A stretch of 64,000 nt of DNA from Mnemiopsis leidyi (Eukaryota > Ctenophora > Tentaculata > Lobata > Bolinopsidae), in contig JH153233.1 in the NCBI GenBank assembly GCA_000226015.1, forward strand, positions 58,874 through 122,873. Direction: 5' to 3'. Position 1 is the stretch's first letter. Each line of letters opens with the position of its first letter. Positions 34,601 through 44,506 of the stretch are shown here, piece after piece. Under the pieces are notes generated by a model, which searched no databases, was not told where the DNA came from, and saw nothing but the letters and a program-made list of their open reading frames with translations. The translations under genes and the position numbers were made by a program.

Positions 34601-37600
34601 AGATTAGACTTTATTTCAAGAAGATGAACAAAAAAGTCGTACTAGTTGTCTATTTCAATTTATTTTGTTGAGTGTGCGTTGTGGGTGCTTTCTGACTGCT
34701 CATCAGTCACTGATGTAGCATAAAATAGAATGCTTAAAAATATACCTCCAGAAGCCTATCGACGACGGATTGATCTCCATTGAATTATTCATTAAATACA
34801 TCGTTTTGTCGAAGTTGTGATTAATGCTAGTCTCCAAAGACCACCAAAATCTCATTCGTATAATTAAAATTTGAATTTGTAGTAACTGCAAAGTAGTTAA
34901 GCCCTTACCATCTTCATCTTCACCTAAACAGATCAACTTTAAGATATAGATTAATGGAGTATACCTTCCAAAAACTAATCGAATCTTGCAGCGATATCTA
35001 AATTGCTTTGAGCTTGATTGGAAGTTGCCTGATATTGGTTGACCGCTATATATACTTTAATGAATATCAATTTTATCTTAGCAGTAAGAGTAAGACTTGG
35101 AGAATTGACGAATTGTCATTTGTCGCTCCCCCTACTACCATCGAGTACTACCATCGAGTACAATTAGGTTAATCATGTGAGACCCTTTTTTTGCTTGGTT
35201 TGTTCTTTTTTGTGCTACCTTTTGTTCAGCTCGGATGATATCGAATACGCTTACAGGAGCCAATAACTAAATGGGAGTATAGGACAGTTTTCGATTTGAA
35301 ATTGATAATCTAAGCAACAAAAGTACAATTGATTGTCAGAATGAGGCAATTATGCCATCAGTAGTCTATTGCGTGCGAGTCCAGCATCAATTATTGCAAT
35401 CAACTGACAGATCATGATAAGGCGCTGGTTAAATTTGCTTTTAACAATCGTTATAATGTTGTTGCAATTGTACGATTTTAGGATTAGGGCTGTTGTAGTA
35501 CAATTCGGACTAGTGAAAAATTAAAGTCTTTTATCACATGTTGATAAGGATTAAGAAATTTAAAATCTACGTTTGCATTGTTGGAAATGTTGAATTATCT
35601 TGACAGGCTGATATTAACAGCTAAAGTTATACGGAAAAGTATCTAGATTTTTAAATTTTTTTCAATTAATAACAATTTTTCTTAATTCCACCATTTTAAC
35701 ACTTTTTGTACTATTTACCTCCCAATCATCCAGGCTCCAGCATACTCGCCATTATTCACATTCACTTTTAAATTGCAGGGCCAGTGGAGTAAGTTTGCCG
35801 GAGTAGACTAAAATTGCCACGATGTGTAATAATCAATTTACTTGGAGTTGTCTGCCATTTTAGAAGTCGTCAAAGATTTGAGGCCAAATTATATTAACGC
35901 TTACAGTATAACGATCTTCTAAAGCCATACCTAACAATGGAATTATATATTATATTATTGTAAACCACTGGCACGAGAAAGTTAAGAAATAAAGCAGTTA
36001 AAGCCTTCTGGTCAGCTGCAGTCGTCACCCACTACTGTCTGTGCTAAAAAGAGGCGTTACTTGGCAAATAGTAATTCGGTAACTGTAAGACAATAAGGGT
36101 CCGACAATTTGTTGGGTGGAATAGCCAACAAAATAGCAATTACCTAGATTGCAAAACCTTGAACCTCCAGCTAATTACCGGTAACTTTTTAGGAGACGTT
36201 CCAATCAAGGAATTAATTACCGTTGTACCGTCTCAGTGCAATATGGCAATATGTAAAGTGAAGATCGGGTTACCTAGACGCCCTCTTGCTGGTCGAATAT
36301 TTCCAGTTCAATTTATTGTTCCGTTCCAAATAGTGCTTCTCAAATTTTCTATAGAATTTGATGATATTTGATACTTAAGCTAATGTCAACAGCTGAAAAA
36401 CTAGCTGCGAGAGTCGAGTGAAACCGCGACAGCAAAATTTAATCATATCGCATCTTTTCAAATCCAAAGCAAAGACGAATTCATTTCATTAGGTCTCAAG
36501 ACCCTACTACAAACAAGAAATGTCTCTTCAAGCATTCTTTTCTACTCTACTATCAGTATCTCTGCTGACAACGGTCCTGCCCTTTACACTGGATATATAT
36601 CACACGAACGATATACACGCAAGATACGACGAGCGTGGTCCCTCTGAAGGTGGGAAGTGTCGATCAGATCAAGGTAGGTTTTTTTGTATTTTTTGTATTT
36701 TGTAACACCTGTACCCAGCAAGTAAGGTAAATTTTAGTTGTTGTACTTATTGTTTTATTGATAATTGTTTTATTTATTATATTAGGGAAGTGTAAACCAG
36801 AGCAAGGTAAGTTTTTTTGTATTTTTTTGTATTTTGTTACAACTGTACCCAGGCTTTTACAGTTATACTGTAAAGGGCTTCTGGAAGATTCTAGATCTTC
36901 TAACGGAGACCGTCCTCATTTGCCCCTTAATTACGGTTTTTTAATAGGCCATGTAGTTCTTGTTTTATTGATATTTAAATTATTTATAATGTTAGGGAAG
37001 TGTAAACCAGACAAAAGTAAGTTTTAGTCGCTGTACTTTTTTATTTTGTAATTGTATTGTTTATTTTGTACTGCTTTCTTTAACTCCGGCTTTTTTGTTT
37101 CTATACTTTTTAAAGTTTACTTCTTATTCTGCATTTTCGTCACCGTATTTTCGTTGCAAATGTGGATCGTCTTGGCTTTCTTTTTTGTGCGCTGTGGCAC
37201 AAAGGTTTAACGAACCGCAGTCTGAAGACCGAGAAAATCAGTCAAGTATAATTCAAAGTGTGATCTAAGTTGGACACTATTAATAGATCCTAAAAACTAG
37301 GACATCTCCTTCCCGCCCAATTATTCGTCTCAACAATCTAACTATAACTATAATTATAAGTTTAAATCATACTCCTGTCTGAAACCTCTGTTTCAAGGAT
37401 CGTGCTATGGGGGAATGCCAAGACACGCTCACTACTTGAAGAACAAGGTCAACTCCTCCGCAAACAATCTAATTCTTAGTGGCGGAGACTGGTTCACTGG
37501 TAAGGAAATTTACGTAGTATAGGCGCTTTGTTTTCAATGTCCATTACGGAGAAATATTGCTGTTAGTCCTTTTATTTGAGCAGAAAACTGAAAAGTTTGC

Positions 37601-37942
37601 TGACACGATACCGATAGTCAATAAGCTGTTCGTCTCGGTTGAACAATTTATTTTATCAAACTTAACACAATATCTCCTGTAAATAAGAAAACCTGTAGTA
37701 CACAAAATTATCACGTGATATACCACGTGATATTGGCAGGAACAACCTACTTCACGGTGTACACGGGTAACTTGACCGCGTACTACCTCAACGAACTAAA
37801 CTACGATGCGTGGGCCTTGGGCAACCACGAATTTGATATGGGACCGGAGTTGCTGGCAAGGGTGGTTAAGAAGTTAAAGAAAACTAAGACCTTGGTAGCT
37901 AACATGGAAATTAGGGGAGACTCGGGGGTAAGCCAGAGTTTG

Positions 37943-38014
<72 letters not shown>

Positions 38015-38229
38015 NNNNNNNNNNNNNNNNNNNNNNNNNNNNNNNNNNNNNNNNNNNNNNNNNNNNNNNNNNNNNNNNNNNNNNNNNNNNNNNNNNNNNN
38101 NNNNNNNNNNNNNNNNNNNNNNNNNNNNNNNNNNNNNNNNNNNNNNNNNNNNNNNNNNNNNNNNNNNNNNNNNNNNNNNNNNNNNNNNNNNNNNNNNNNN
38201 NNNNNNNNNNNNNNNNNNNNNNNNNNNNN

Positions 38230-38315
<86 letters not shown>

Positions 38316-41300
38316 GAAAGAAAAACTTTCCAAATAGTTGATAAAACCTAACATGACAAATTTCAGCTGGAGGTTGAAAAGTCGACCATCAAGAGCTTCA
38401 CGGCAGCGGATGGCTCAGTAGTACGAGTAGGTTAGTAACATTTGGAAATGCATGCTCCCACAATAATAGTATATAAGAAAATGTTACAATTGTACAATGC
38501 TACAATCATTCATGAACTTTAAACCACAAGGATAAAACTCGCTAACCACCTTAATCAATATCACAATCGTTCAGGTATAATCGGTTACATCACACCAGAA
38601 ACTTCCTTCTTAAGTAGTCCAGGGCGAAATATAACATTCAGTGATGCAGTGGAGGCTGTTAGAAGCGAAGCCGCTAAGCTGAAGAGTGAAGGTGTCGAAA
38701 TTATTGTCGCTGTTGGACATGCAGGTATTGATAACCGGTAAAGATTTTAAGTGATCCATTTAACCTATGCTCGTCAGCGAGGTCACAAGAAAAAGGTTAT
38801 ATACAAAGTTTAAAAAGAAGTGACAAAATCTCACAAATACTCCTGCGCTCAGGAATAGAGACAGATGAGGACATATGCGACCACGTGGACGATGTAGATG
38901 TCGTGGTTGGTGGACACACTAACACATTTCTTTACACTGGAGATCTGCCTGTGGGCCCAACTATCGAGGAGGAGGTTTGTAAGGGGTGGGCGGGTGTCAA
39001 CTTATATCATAATTATTTTTTTGGTTTTCTGGACAGATTAAGTCAGAACAAAAAATGATTGATTACAATAAACTATGTCCTCAAAATAGCTATTACTTAT
39101 GGGTATGTTTTTGCAAACTTCAAGCTTAATATTCCACATTTTCCTAATACGCGAATCACCCTATATCAAAACTTAAAGCCACAATTTCCCATAGAGATAC
39201 GAGAACTACCCTATTTCAACACTTAGCGAACATTTTCCTTTAGAGATACGGGAATTACCCTTTATCAAAACGAGATGGCAAGTGTCTGGTGGTACAAGCG
39301 TACGCGTACGGCAAGTTCCTGGGACACTTGACGGTAGACTTTAACCGGGAGGGAAAAGTTGACGGCTTCTCAGGGAACCCCATACCGATGTGGGGGAACG
39401 ATATGGTGGAAGATGAGGAAACGTTAGCACAGCTGGAGGAGTACAAACTAAAAGTAGGTCGTAGGAGCTTGCTTATATTTAAACTATTGATTGAGCTTGC
39501 GTGGGGAGCATAGATAAATCAATGAATTAATAAATCAAAACTTTTATGCAATAATTTGATTAACTTTTACGAAAAAATCAATCTCTCCTTTCTATAAACT
39601 GTAGGTTGCAGAATACGCCAAGGAGGTGGTTGGAACCTCAGAAAAAGTTGTGGACGGAACAAGAGAAAACTGTAGAACTAAAGAATGTGAGTTAGGTGAG
39701 TGAAACTGTAGAACTAAAGAATGTGAGTTAGGTGAGTGAAACTGTAGAACTAAAGAATGTGAGTTAGGTGAGTGAAATTGTAGAACTAAAGAATGTGAGT
39801 TAGGTGAGTGAAATTGTAGGACTAAAGAATGTGAGTTAGGTGAGTGAAACTGTAGAACTAAAGAATTTGAGTGAGATGAGTGAAACTGTAGAACTAAAGA
39901 ATGCGAGTTAGATGAGTGAAATTGTATCTAACTGAAGAATGTGAGTTAGGTGAGTGAAACTGTAGAACTAAAGAATGTGAGTTGGGTGAGTGAAATTGTA
40001 GGACTAAAGAATGTTAGTTTAGAGTTAGGTGAGTGAAATTGTATCTAACTAAAGAATGTGAGTTTAGAGTTAGGTGAGTGAAATTGTAGAACTATAGAAT
40101 GTAAGTTAGGTTAGTGAAACCGTAGTAAGAGGGGTAAGTGAGAAAAGTAAGCTTGGATTGGAAAGTATAGTTCCTGCCCCAGAACATCGTGCCCCAGAGC
40201 ACTGTAACCCAAATATTTAGGGTTAGGGTTAGGGTTTGGGTCGCTAAGGCCAAATATGTGGGAAAAATGTTGTGAGCACGATGTTCTGGGACAGGACGAC
40301 GGGAACCATCTAGTGCATGTAGACAGGTGCGAGGGCTAGATCTGGAAGATTACTTAAACCACCGCCGACTTGTACTTGAACAGTAACAAATCTCCAGGAA
40401 ACGTGATAACAGACGCTTTTCTCGACAGTTTCAGAAAAAATGACAAAAACGTCGTTTGCTGTATCCTAAACTCAGGTGAGTGCAATATGCATATTCGGGA
40501 AAAATTAGAGGATCTTAAAGTATTTGATGATTTGAAAAAATGCTGTCGCAATCAAAATTTAGAAATGACTATAAGTTCAGCAGATTGAATTTAGCGTATG
40601 AAATTGTATTTCAGGAAGTATAAGATCAAGTTTACCGGATGGAAATATAACGTTCGATGATGTCTTGACGGTTTTACCCTTTGGAAACACAGTGAACAAG
40701 TTAGTTGCGCTTACTTTCAGCGAACAGTTTAACTCGTCGTAGTAGCTTTGTTGATTTTCTCTGCAGACTTAAAAATGCGTTTTTAGGAAAAAAGTGAAAA
40801 GTTTCCTAAAACAAGCATTTTCAAGTCTACAGAGAAAACCGACAAAGCTACTAAATTTGAAGAATGGGACTTAATTATAATAACTACTTGCCGCTATCAG
40901 AAATTAATTCGTCGTCCAAAGAAAAATCATTAAAAAGAACTACCAGTGTAAGTACCAGTGCCAGTACCACAGTACTGGTACTTAACACTGTCATCGTAGC
41001 GAGGTTGATTAAGACTTAAGACTTTGACTTTCCTAGGGCAACAATACCGGGTCGAGAACTGAAGAGTGTATTTGAACACAGTGTATCTACATTTAATGCT
41101 TCTGGTATTAACGTTGGGGGACAAGGAAGGTTAGTCTACTGATTTTATTTAAATTAGATTGATTTGCATTACAACCTGATTAGCAACCAAACCGATGAGA
41201 ACAAGCATTTCCCAGTTTATCAACGTGCAAAGTTTGACTTAAATTAAGAAGACAAAAATTGATTTCAATTCAGGTATCTCCAAGTTTCCGGTATCAAGGT

Positions 41301-42992
41301 GTACTATGACGTCACTAAAGAACTAGGCCAGAGGGTTAAACAGTTATTGATACAAAACCCTGAAGGTATGGATCGGACTTCGGAGGTTTTACAATTTCTC
41401 GGTTTATCTGAACCAGAACTACCTTCGCACAAACTGAAATTGAAATAATCTGACATGTATATGACTGATACGTAATACGACGAAGTTTTTATTAAAATTA
41501 TCAAATTTTGAAACTTAAACTCCAGGATCTAAGTACGAGGAGGTGGAAGATGAAAAAGAATACCAATGTGTAGGAGCGAGTTATTTACTTGCAGGAGGAG
41601 ACGGGTAAGCACTAAGCATATATGACGTCATATATATGCATATATGACGTCATTCACTAAATTCAGAAAGAGAAATATTTTCTTACTTTTGTAAAGCTCT
41701 ATGAAACTCATGTTTATGCCATTTCCCAAATCTTCGATTCCCTTAACATAGTCTAAAGTGATACTTATTTACATAATACAAATTTCCATTCCCACCTAAA
41801 ATTTCAGCTTCGACCAACTTTCCGACCTTAAAAAGGAGGACGGAGAACCAGACGTAGACGTCTTCAAAGCCTTCCTTGCAAAGCACAACCCTCTCAGCGA
41901 CTATCCAGCTCTAAAGAACATCCCTTCTAGATCTTTCTTCAACAGTGCCCTGTCAGTTAGCCCCTCATTTACCCTCGCCCTTTTGTCGGTTGTATCAAGA
42001 CTGCTCTCGTGATAGAAATGAAATGCTGTTTAATTAATTAAGTAATTAAGTTTGTTGGTGATCACGATGTTACGTGACGACTGACGTCTTTCCACAAATA
42101 GTCGTGATGGAATTAACGCCTTATCTAGAGTTCTAAACCTCTGAGCGAGAGAAAAGTTTATATTTCAAATACAAATTATCGTATTATCAAGATGTTTCAA
42201 GAACTTGAACAATGAACATGGTTTTAAAAACGTCTCGTAAAAACTAGAAAACTCCATAAAATTGATCGATTCTAATTATGGAATGACAAACCAGGAAATT
42301 AAAGATTGATATGACTAACCTGAACAATACGCCAGATCTTTAAACCGACTCCCTGACCACATCCTGACCAGGCTTCTTCAGTCTCGGCTGCTGCTTTCTT
42401 GACCTCCTTTTCCGTGTCACTACCTGGGAGAAGTGGCTGGTTGTGGTCATTCTCGCTTATTGTTAGGATTTAGGTCAAAATTATAACGTTTTTATTATTA
42501 TTTTTATACTTCAGGATCAGGGGTGTCCGTGTAGCTGATAATTTAATTAGTTTAATTATGGTGATTATGGGCTGTAAATTTTCTGGAAACCAATCTAAAT
42601 CACACTTTCAATTTCATCCTAAATGAGCCAATTAAATTTAGTTCACAATTTTGGTTAAGGGTATTCGAAACTGACCACTGCGAAAAATATTCTTCACGTG
42701 GTTCTTATGAGTATGAAAAACATTATTCTTATATTTTAAGGAACGCTTTCTTCATAGAACATTTATTCTTGAAATTAAAAAAAAGTATTTATTTGCTATC
42801 ATACGCAACATCAGAGTTGTTTACTTTCTATTAATCGAGATCTGCATTTTAATTACAGATTTGTTAAGAAATATGCAGATAAATTAAACTCTTAAATCTG
42901 AACGAAATAACAGTTATCAATAATTCATTAGAAAACACACCAAATAGTGCGAGATTGCTGTCCTTCCAATCGTATTTCTTTGCTTTTAACAT
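25667..42992 (-). CDS. Severin/gelsolin-like actin-severing protein, 10 coding exons
   Basis: A protein of about 360 residues with three gelsolin-type domains. Severins cut and cap actin filaments in a Ca2+-dependent way in the cytoplasm. Coding exons in gene order: 42941-42992, 42320-42423, 32602-32693, 32294-32398, 31871-32046, 31397-31460, 31042-31136, 26872-27020, 26243-26425, 25667-25736. Marks: N-terminal [14 protein letters not shown], then GLKIWRIVQ, the actin-binding stretch [62 protein letters not shown], and third-domain [15 protein letters not shown] with [10 protein letters not shown]. Phases close from exon 1 to 8. The junction 8/9 does not close with the obvious donor, so a small exon or an alternative donor is likely there. 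The acceptor before the Met implies a 5' non-coding exon. Intron 2 contains the whole nucleotidase gene in antisense. The gene is separate from the EF-hand gene to its right. Confidence 0.9.
25795..25860. repeat. Short telomere-like TTAGGG motifs in an intron
   Basis: GGTTAGG, GGGTTAGGGTTAG and nearby ACAGGACCTGGTCCT. This resembles the cores of the foldback elements at 40168 and 45645. It is too short to be a real telomere. Confidence 0.5.
26433..26534. repeat. 14-bp satellite touching the acceptor of severin exon 9
   Basis: Seven copies of GTGTAGTTGTTTGG. On the gene strand the units (CCAAACAACTACAC) run directly into CTCTCCAG, the acceptor of exon 9. Confidence 0.9.
27040..27190. repeat. 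About 21-bp degenerate array upstream of severin exon 8
   Basis: Six to seven imperfect copies of AGCAATCTGGTTTGATTAGA. The array starts about 20 bp from the exon 8 acceptor. Confidence 0.8.
27320..27690. repeat. Degenerate array of TACTCTTAGCGTCT units
   Basis: About 25 imperfect units of 13-16 bp, varying mainly in the last half (TTAGCGTC, TTTGTGTC, TTCGCGTC). It ends close to the left end of the element at 27711. Confidence 0.85.
27873..28672. mobile_element. Inner inverted-repeat unit of about 0.8 kb
   Basis: Left GGTACGTACAGCGTTTTTGA at 27871-27890 matches, on the opposite strand, GGTACGTTCAACGTTTTTGA near 28653-28672. Both are followed by GACACC and CAAAACAAATGTGAGA. This is a smaller TIR unit nested in, or derived from, the larger element. 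No coding capacity seen. Confidence 0.55.
28890..30744 (-). pseudogene. LINE ORF1-like remnant
   Basis: Separate minus-strand frames follow the order of LINE ORF1 proteins. First comes a leucine-rich/coiled-coil part (30744-30282: [31 protein letters not shown]). Then comes the stretch [13 protein letters not shown] with [20 protein letters not shown] (29522-29172, RRM-like region). Then [20 protein letters not shown] and a C-terminal part near 28900-29050. The frame changes several times and there is no intact frame, so it is dead. The piece at 29830-30090 is of unknown origin. Confidence 0.55.
31680..31760. repeat. Duplicate of the severin exon 5 donor region
   Basis: CAG.AGTTACCTTCGCAGTTC.GA.TTCTGCCATCGTTAGA here repeats the exon 5 end at 31863-31900 (CCGTTACCTTTACAGTTCTG and GCCATCGTTAGA). 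The intron therefore holds a second diverged copy of the exon end and donor. Confidence 0.7.
32694..36519. other. Left part of severin intron 2, nothing recognised
   Basis: AT-rich sequence between severin exon 3 and the nucleotidase start codon. No exon, repeat array or mobile element could be supported. A copy of the GC-rich-island module with TGCG.GAGTCG and ACCGCGACA occurs at about 36408-36435, about 85 bp before the nucleotidase ATG. Confidence 0.5.
36520..42012 (+). CDS. NT5E: Ecto-5'-nucleotidase (CD73-like), 14 coding exons, complete
   Basis: Hydrolyses extracellular AMP to adenosine; normally GPI-anchored on the outer cell surface. Exons: 36520-36673, 37398-37499, 37740-37927, 38367-38430, 38575-38725, 38853-38974, 39244-39453, 39605-39695, 40398-40475, 40615-40699, 41037-41129, 41274-41365, 41526-41604, 41808-42012. 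All phases close, giving about 575 residues, the family's usual length. It has a hydrophobic signal peptide, then the metallophosphatase motifs HTNDIH, GGDW, GNHEF, GHAG and GGHTNTF (all metal ligands present). The nucleotide-binding C-terminal domain follows: [29 protein letters not shown]. The end is a short hydrophobic tail (FTLALLSVV) after small residues, as in GPI signals. The gene is nested antisense in severin intron 2. Exon 1, 7 and 8 boundaries carry tandem duplicates. Confidence 0.95.
36786..37016 (+). other. Two candidate 21-nt cassette microexons in nucleotidase intron 1
   Basis: The end of exon 1 and its donor are repeated twice in intron 1. Both copies have gained an upstream TTAG acceptor: 36786-36806 (ATTAG before, GTAAGT after) and 36996-37016 (GTTAG before, GTAAGT after). 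Each is 21 nt with phase 1 on both sides, so inclusion would add seven residues ([14 protein letters not shown]) in a surface loop without shifting the frame. Whether they are spliced in is unknown. Confidence 0.55.
37946..38314. repeat. (TG)n microsatellite with internal assembly gap
   Basis: Long TG dinucleotide run in nucleotidase intron 3, interrupted by 215 N (38015-38229). The true length is unknown. Confidence 0.98.
39110..39273. repeat. Three diverged copies of the nucleotidase exon 7 acceptor
   Basis: A unit of about 57 bp recurs at about 39130, 39190 and 39235: polypyrimidine ending (CATTTTCCT or similar), AGATACG or TACGCG, then AA.TACCCTATATCAAAAC. The last copy is the real acceptor TTTAG followed by the codons for RYGNYPLSK. 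Confidence 0.75.
39671..40125. repeat. 36-bp array carrying the nucleotidase exon 8 donor
   Basis: About 12 copies, 36 bp apart at first and then slightly irregular. Each contains the last codons of exon 8 (CRTKECEL) followed by the donor GTGAGTGA. Only the first copy is joined to the rest of the exon; the others fill the start of intron 8. Confidence 0.93.
40168..40307. mobile_element. Small foldback element with telomere-like core
   Basis: Inverted arms: GTTCCTGCCCCAGAACATCG at the left and CGATGTTCTGGGACAGGACG, then GGGAAC, at the right. Between them is TTTAGGGTTAGGGTTAGGG. It has no coding capacity. It is a MITE-like insert in nucleotidase intron 8. Confidence 0.7.
41623..41652. promoter_or_regulatory. 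Paired CRE-type sites in nucleotidase intron 13
   Basis: Two TGACGTCA octamers (41623-41630 and 41645-41652) within an alternating TATATATGCATATA stretch. The segment is a small duplication, so the pair may have arisen by copying rather than by selection. Confidence 0.25.
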
Positions 42993-43387
42993 CCTGACGT
43001 CCGCAACTTCTAAAGGGAAAACCAAGGTGGTGTTAAAATGATAAAAACTCGTCATCAGACAATTAGACCGGGCAGGTTAGCTAGTTATTAATTATAGTCG
43101 TTTTGTAGCCGTTATAATGCAAACTTACGATTAGAAATGGAAAGGGAAGTACTTCGCTATTGAAACAATTGCCGGTAGTGCAATATAGAATACGAGTTAC
43201 GCCCCTGTATGCTGTGATGCACATGAGCACAACATAAAATAAACACTTCTTGCATAAAGTGAGAATGTTTAGTTTATGAAATAGAAGATTTCATTACGAT
43301 TTACAGCTTTGTGCATTAAGAAAAGTGATACTTGAAGCACAGTGCGCTGTATTTGCAGAATATGAAACAAATGAGTACCAGTGAAGG

Positions 43388-43512
43388 ACACACTATAAAG
43401 ATGCTAACATACGATAAAGATGCTAACAAACGATAAAGATGCTAACATACGATAAAGATGCTAACATACGATAAAGATGCTAACATACGACTAAAGATGC
43501 TAACATAAGATA
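43388..43512. repeat. 19-bp tandem repeat
   Basis: Six to seven copies of GATAAAGATGCTAACATAC. The unit contains GCTAAC, a branch-site-like motif, but no exon is recognised beside it. Confidence 0.9.
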
Positions 43513-44093
43513 AAGTTGACTAAGCTAGGGATCAACACACTTCATCCCGGTGGAGCCTTCTGAACCCCCTCTCTCTCACACACACTGAATTACACGCAAG
43601 GAGCAAGCACGAGCTATCCTGCTCTCCAGAAAGCGTTATCCAACCACGTGACATGCTGGACTAGTGCTAATGAGCGATTACACAATGCTAAGGAACCTCT
43701 CTTGAGAGGTGAGAGAAGCAAGGATTGGGTGTAGAGGTTGAGTGTTAGGAGAAAGGCGGTTGTGTATGTGTGCGTGTGTACTAGTGGGATAACCTAGGCC
43801 ATGTCCTTGCTCTCCTATCTGCAATGCATATATTCATAAACAAGGCCATGTCTGATTGCTATATGACAATAATTGAAGTTCTGGCTGCCAGGACTTTCTA
43901 TACGGAGTCATCCAAGCAGCATCATCAATAATGGATGAGTTCCAAAGGCCAGGCTGAAAGCTTTTCTAATCTTGGTAATGAATTAGATTGGTTACTTCAA
44001 GACCACACGACAGTACTAGATATTGCTGAATGGTATAGTTTTTACAGCTGTTACAATCTGATCTGTATTGGGTTTTTGGGAGTAGCAAGATAG

Positions 44094-44215
44094 TCCTTCT
44101 CTCTAACATCCTACGTGGGGATTGGTCGACACGATGGGGCACCTGATGGGGACCGGCTGCCTGGCCGCTCGGCGCTCCCGATCCCTGGGAGTGCAGATTA
44201 CGAAGAAGAAGAAGC
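44094..44215 (+). mobile_element. LINE 3' end fragment
   Basis: GC-richer stretch ending GGGAGTGCAGATTACGAAG with a GAAGAAGAAG tail. This resembles the common 3' end of non-LTR elements with a short trinucleotide tail. Only the tail is present, so it is 5'-truncated. The assignment is by pattern alone. Confidence 0.45.
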
Positions 44216-44506
44216 AAGATAGTGCGACACACTATAAGTTACTGAGGATTGAAAAATGATATGAGAATCTGGTGCGATTAAAGTCTCAAACTTCTCGAAT
44301 AATTACAATTAACACATTTCACAAACAGGTTGTCTTATTGGTAACAGTCACGCCTTCAACTGTATTAAACACTGTCGTTTTCTAAAAAAACAGCAGCAAC
44401 ATTACAATTCACAGATAAAAATCTAAACTAGTTAAATAAAATTCTCTCAAAGAACAATCAAACCACCAATTTTGGCTAAAGACGCAATTGAAGTAAGTTA
44501 TTAAGC

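Larger units (their letters stand above)
42993..44506. other. Gap between the severin and EF-hand genes
   Basis: Should contain the severin 5' non-coding exon and promoter (an acceptor lies at about 43014). It also holds a 19-bp array (43388-43512), a CA/TG-rich stretch near 43750-43780 and a LINE-like tail (44094-44215). No other gene was seen. Confidence 0.5.

Noticed and set aside
37911-38354. Cys/Val or His/Thr repeat proteins
   Set aside because: They are translations of the TG microsatellite and of the N gap.
40218-40240. Interstitial telomere or chromosome-fusion scar
   Set aside because: Only three TTAGGG-like units, sitting in the loop of a small foldback element, so it is better explained as part of that element.
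42320-42992. Truncated orphan severin fragment
   Set aside because: At first the two exons seemed cut off by the nucleotidase gene. They join in perfect phase with exon 3 at 32693, so the gene is intact with a nested gene in its intron.
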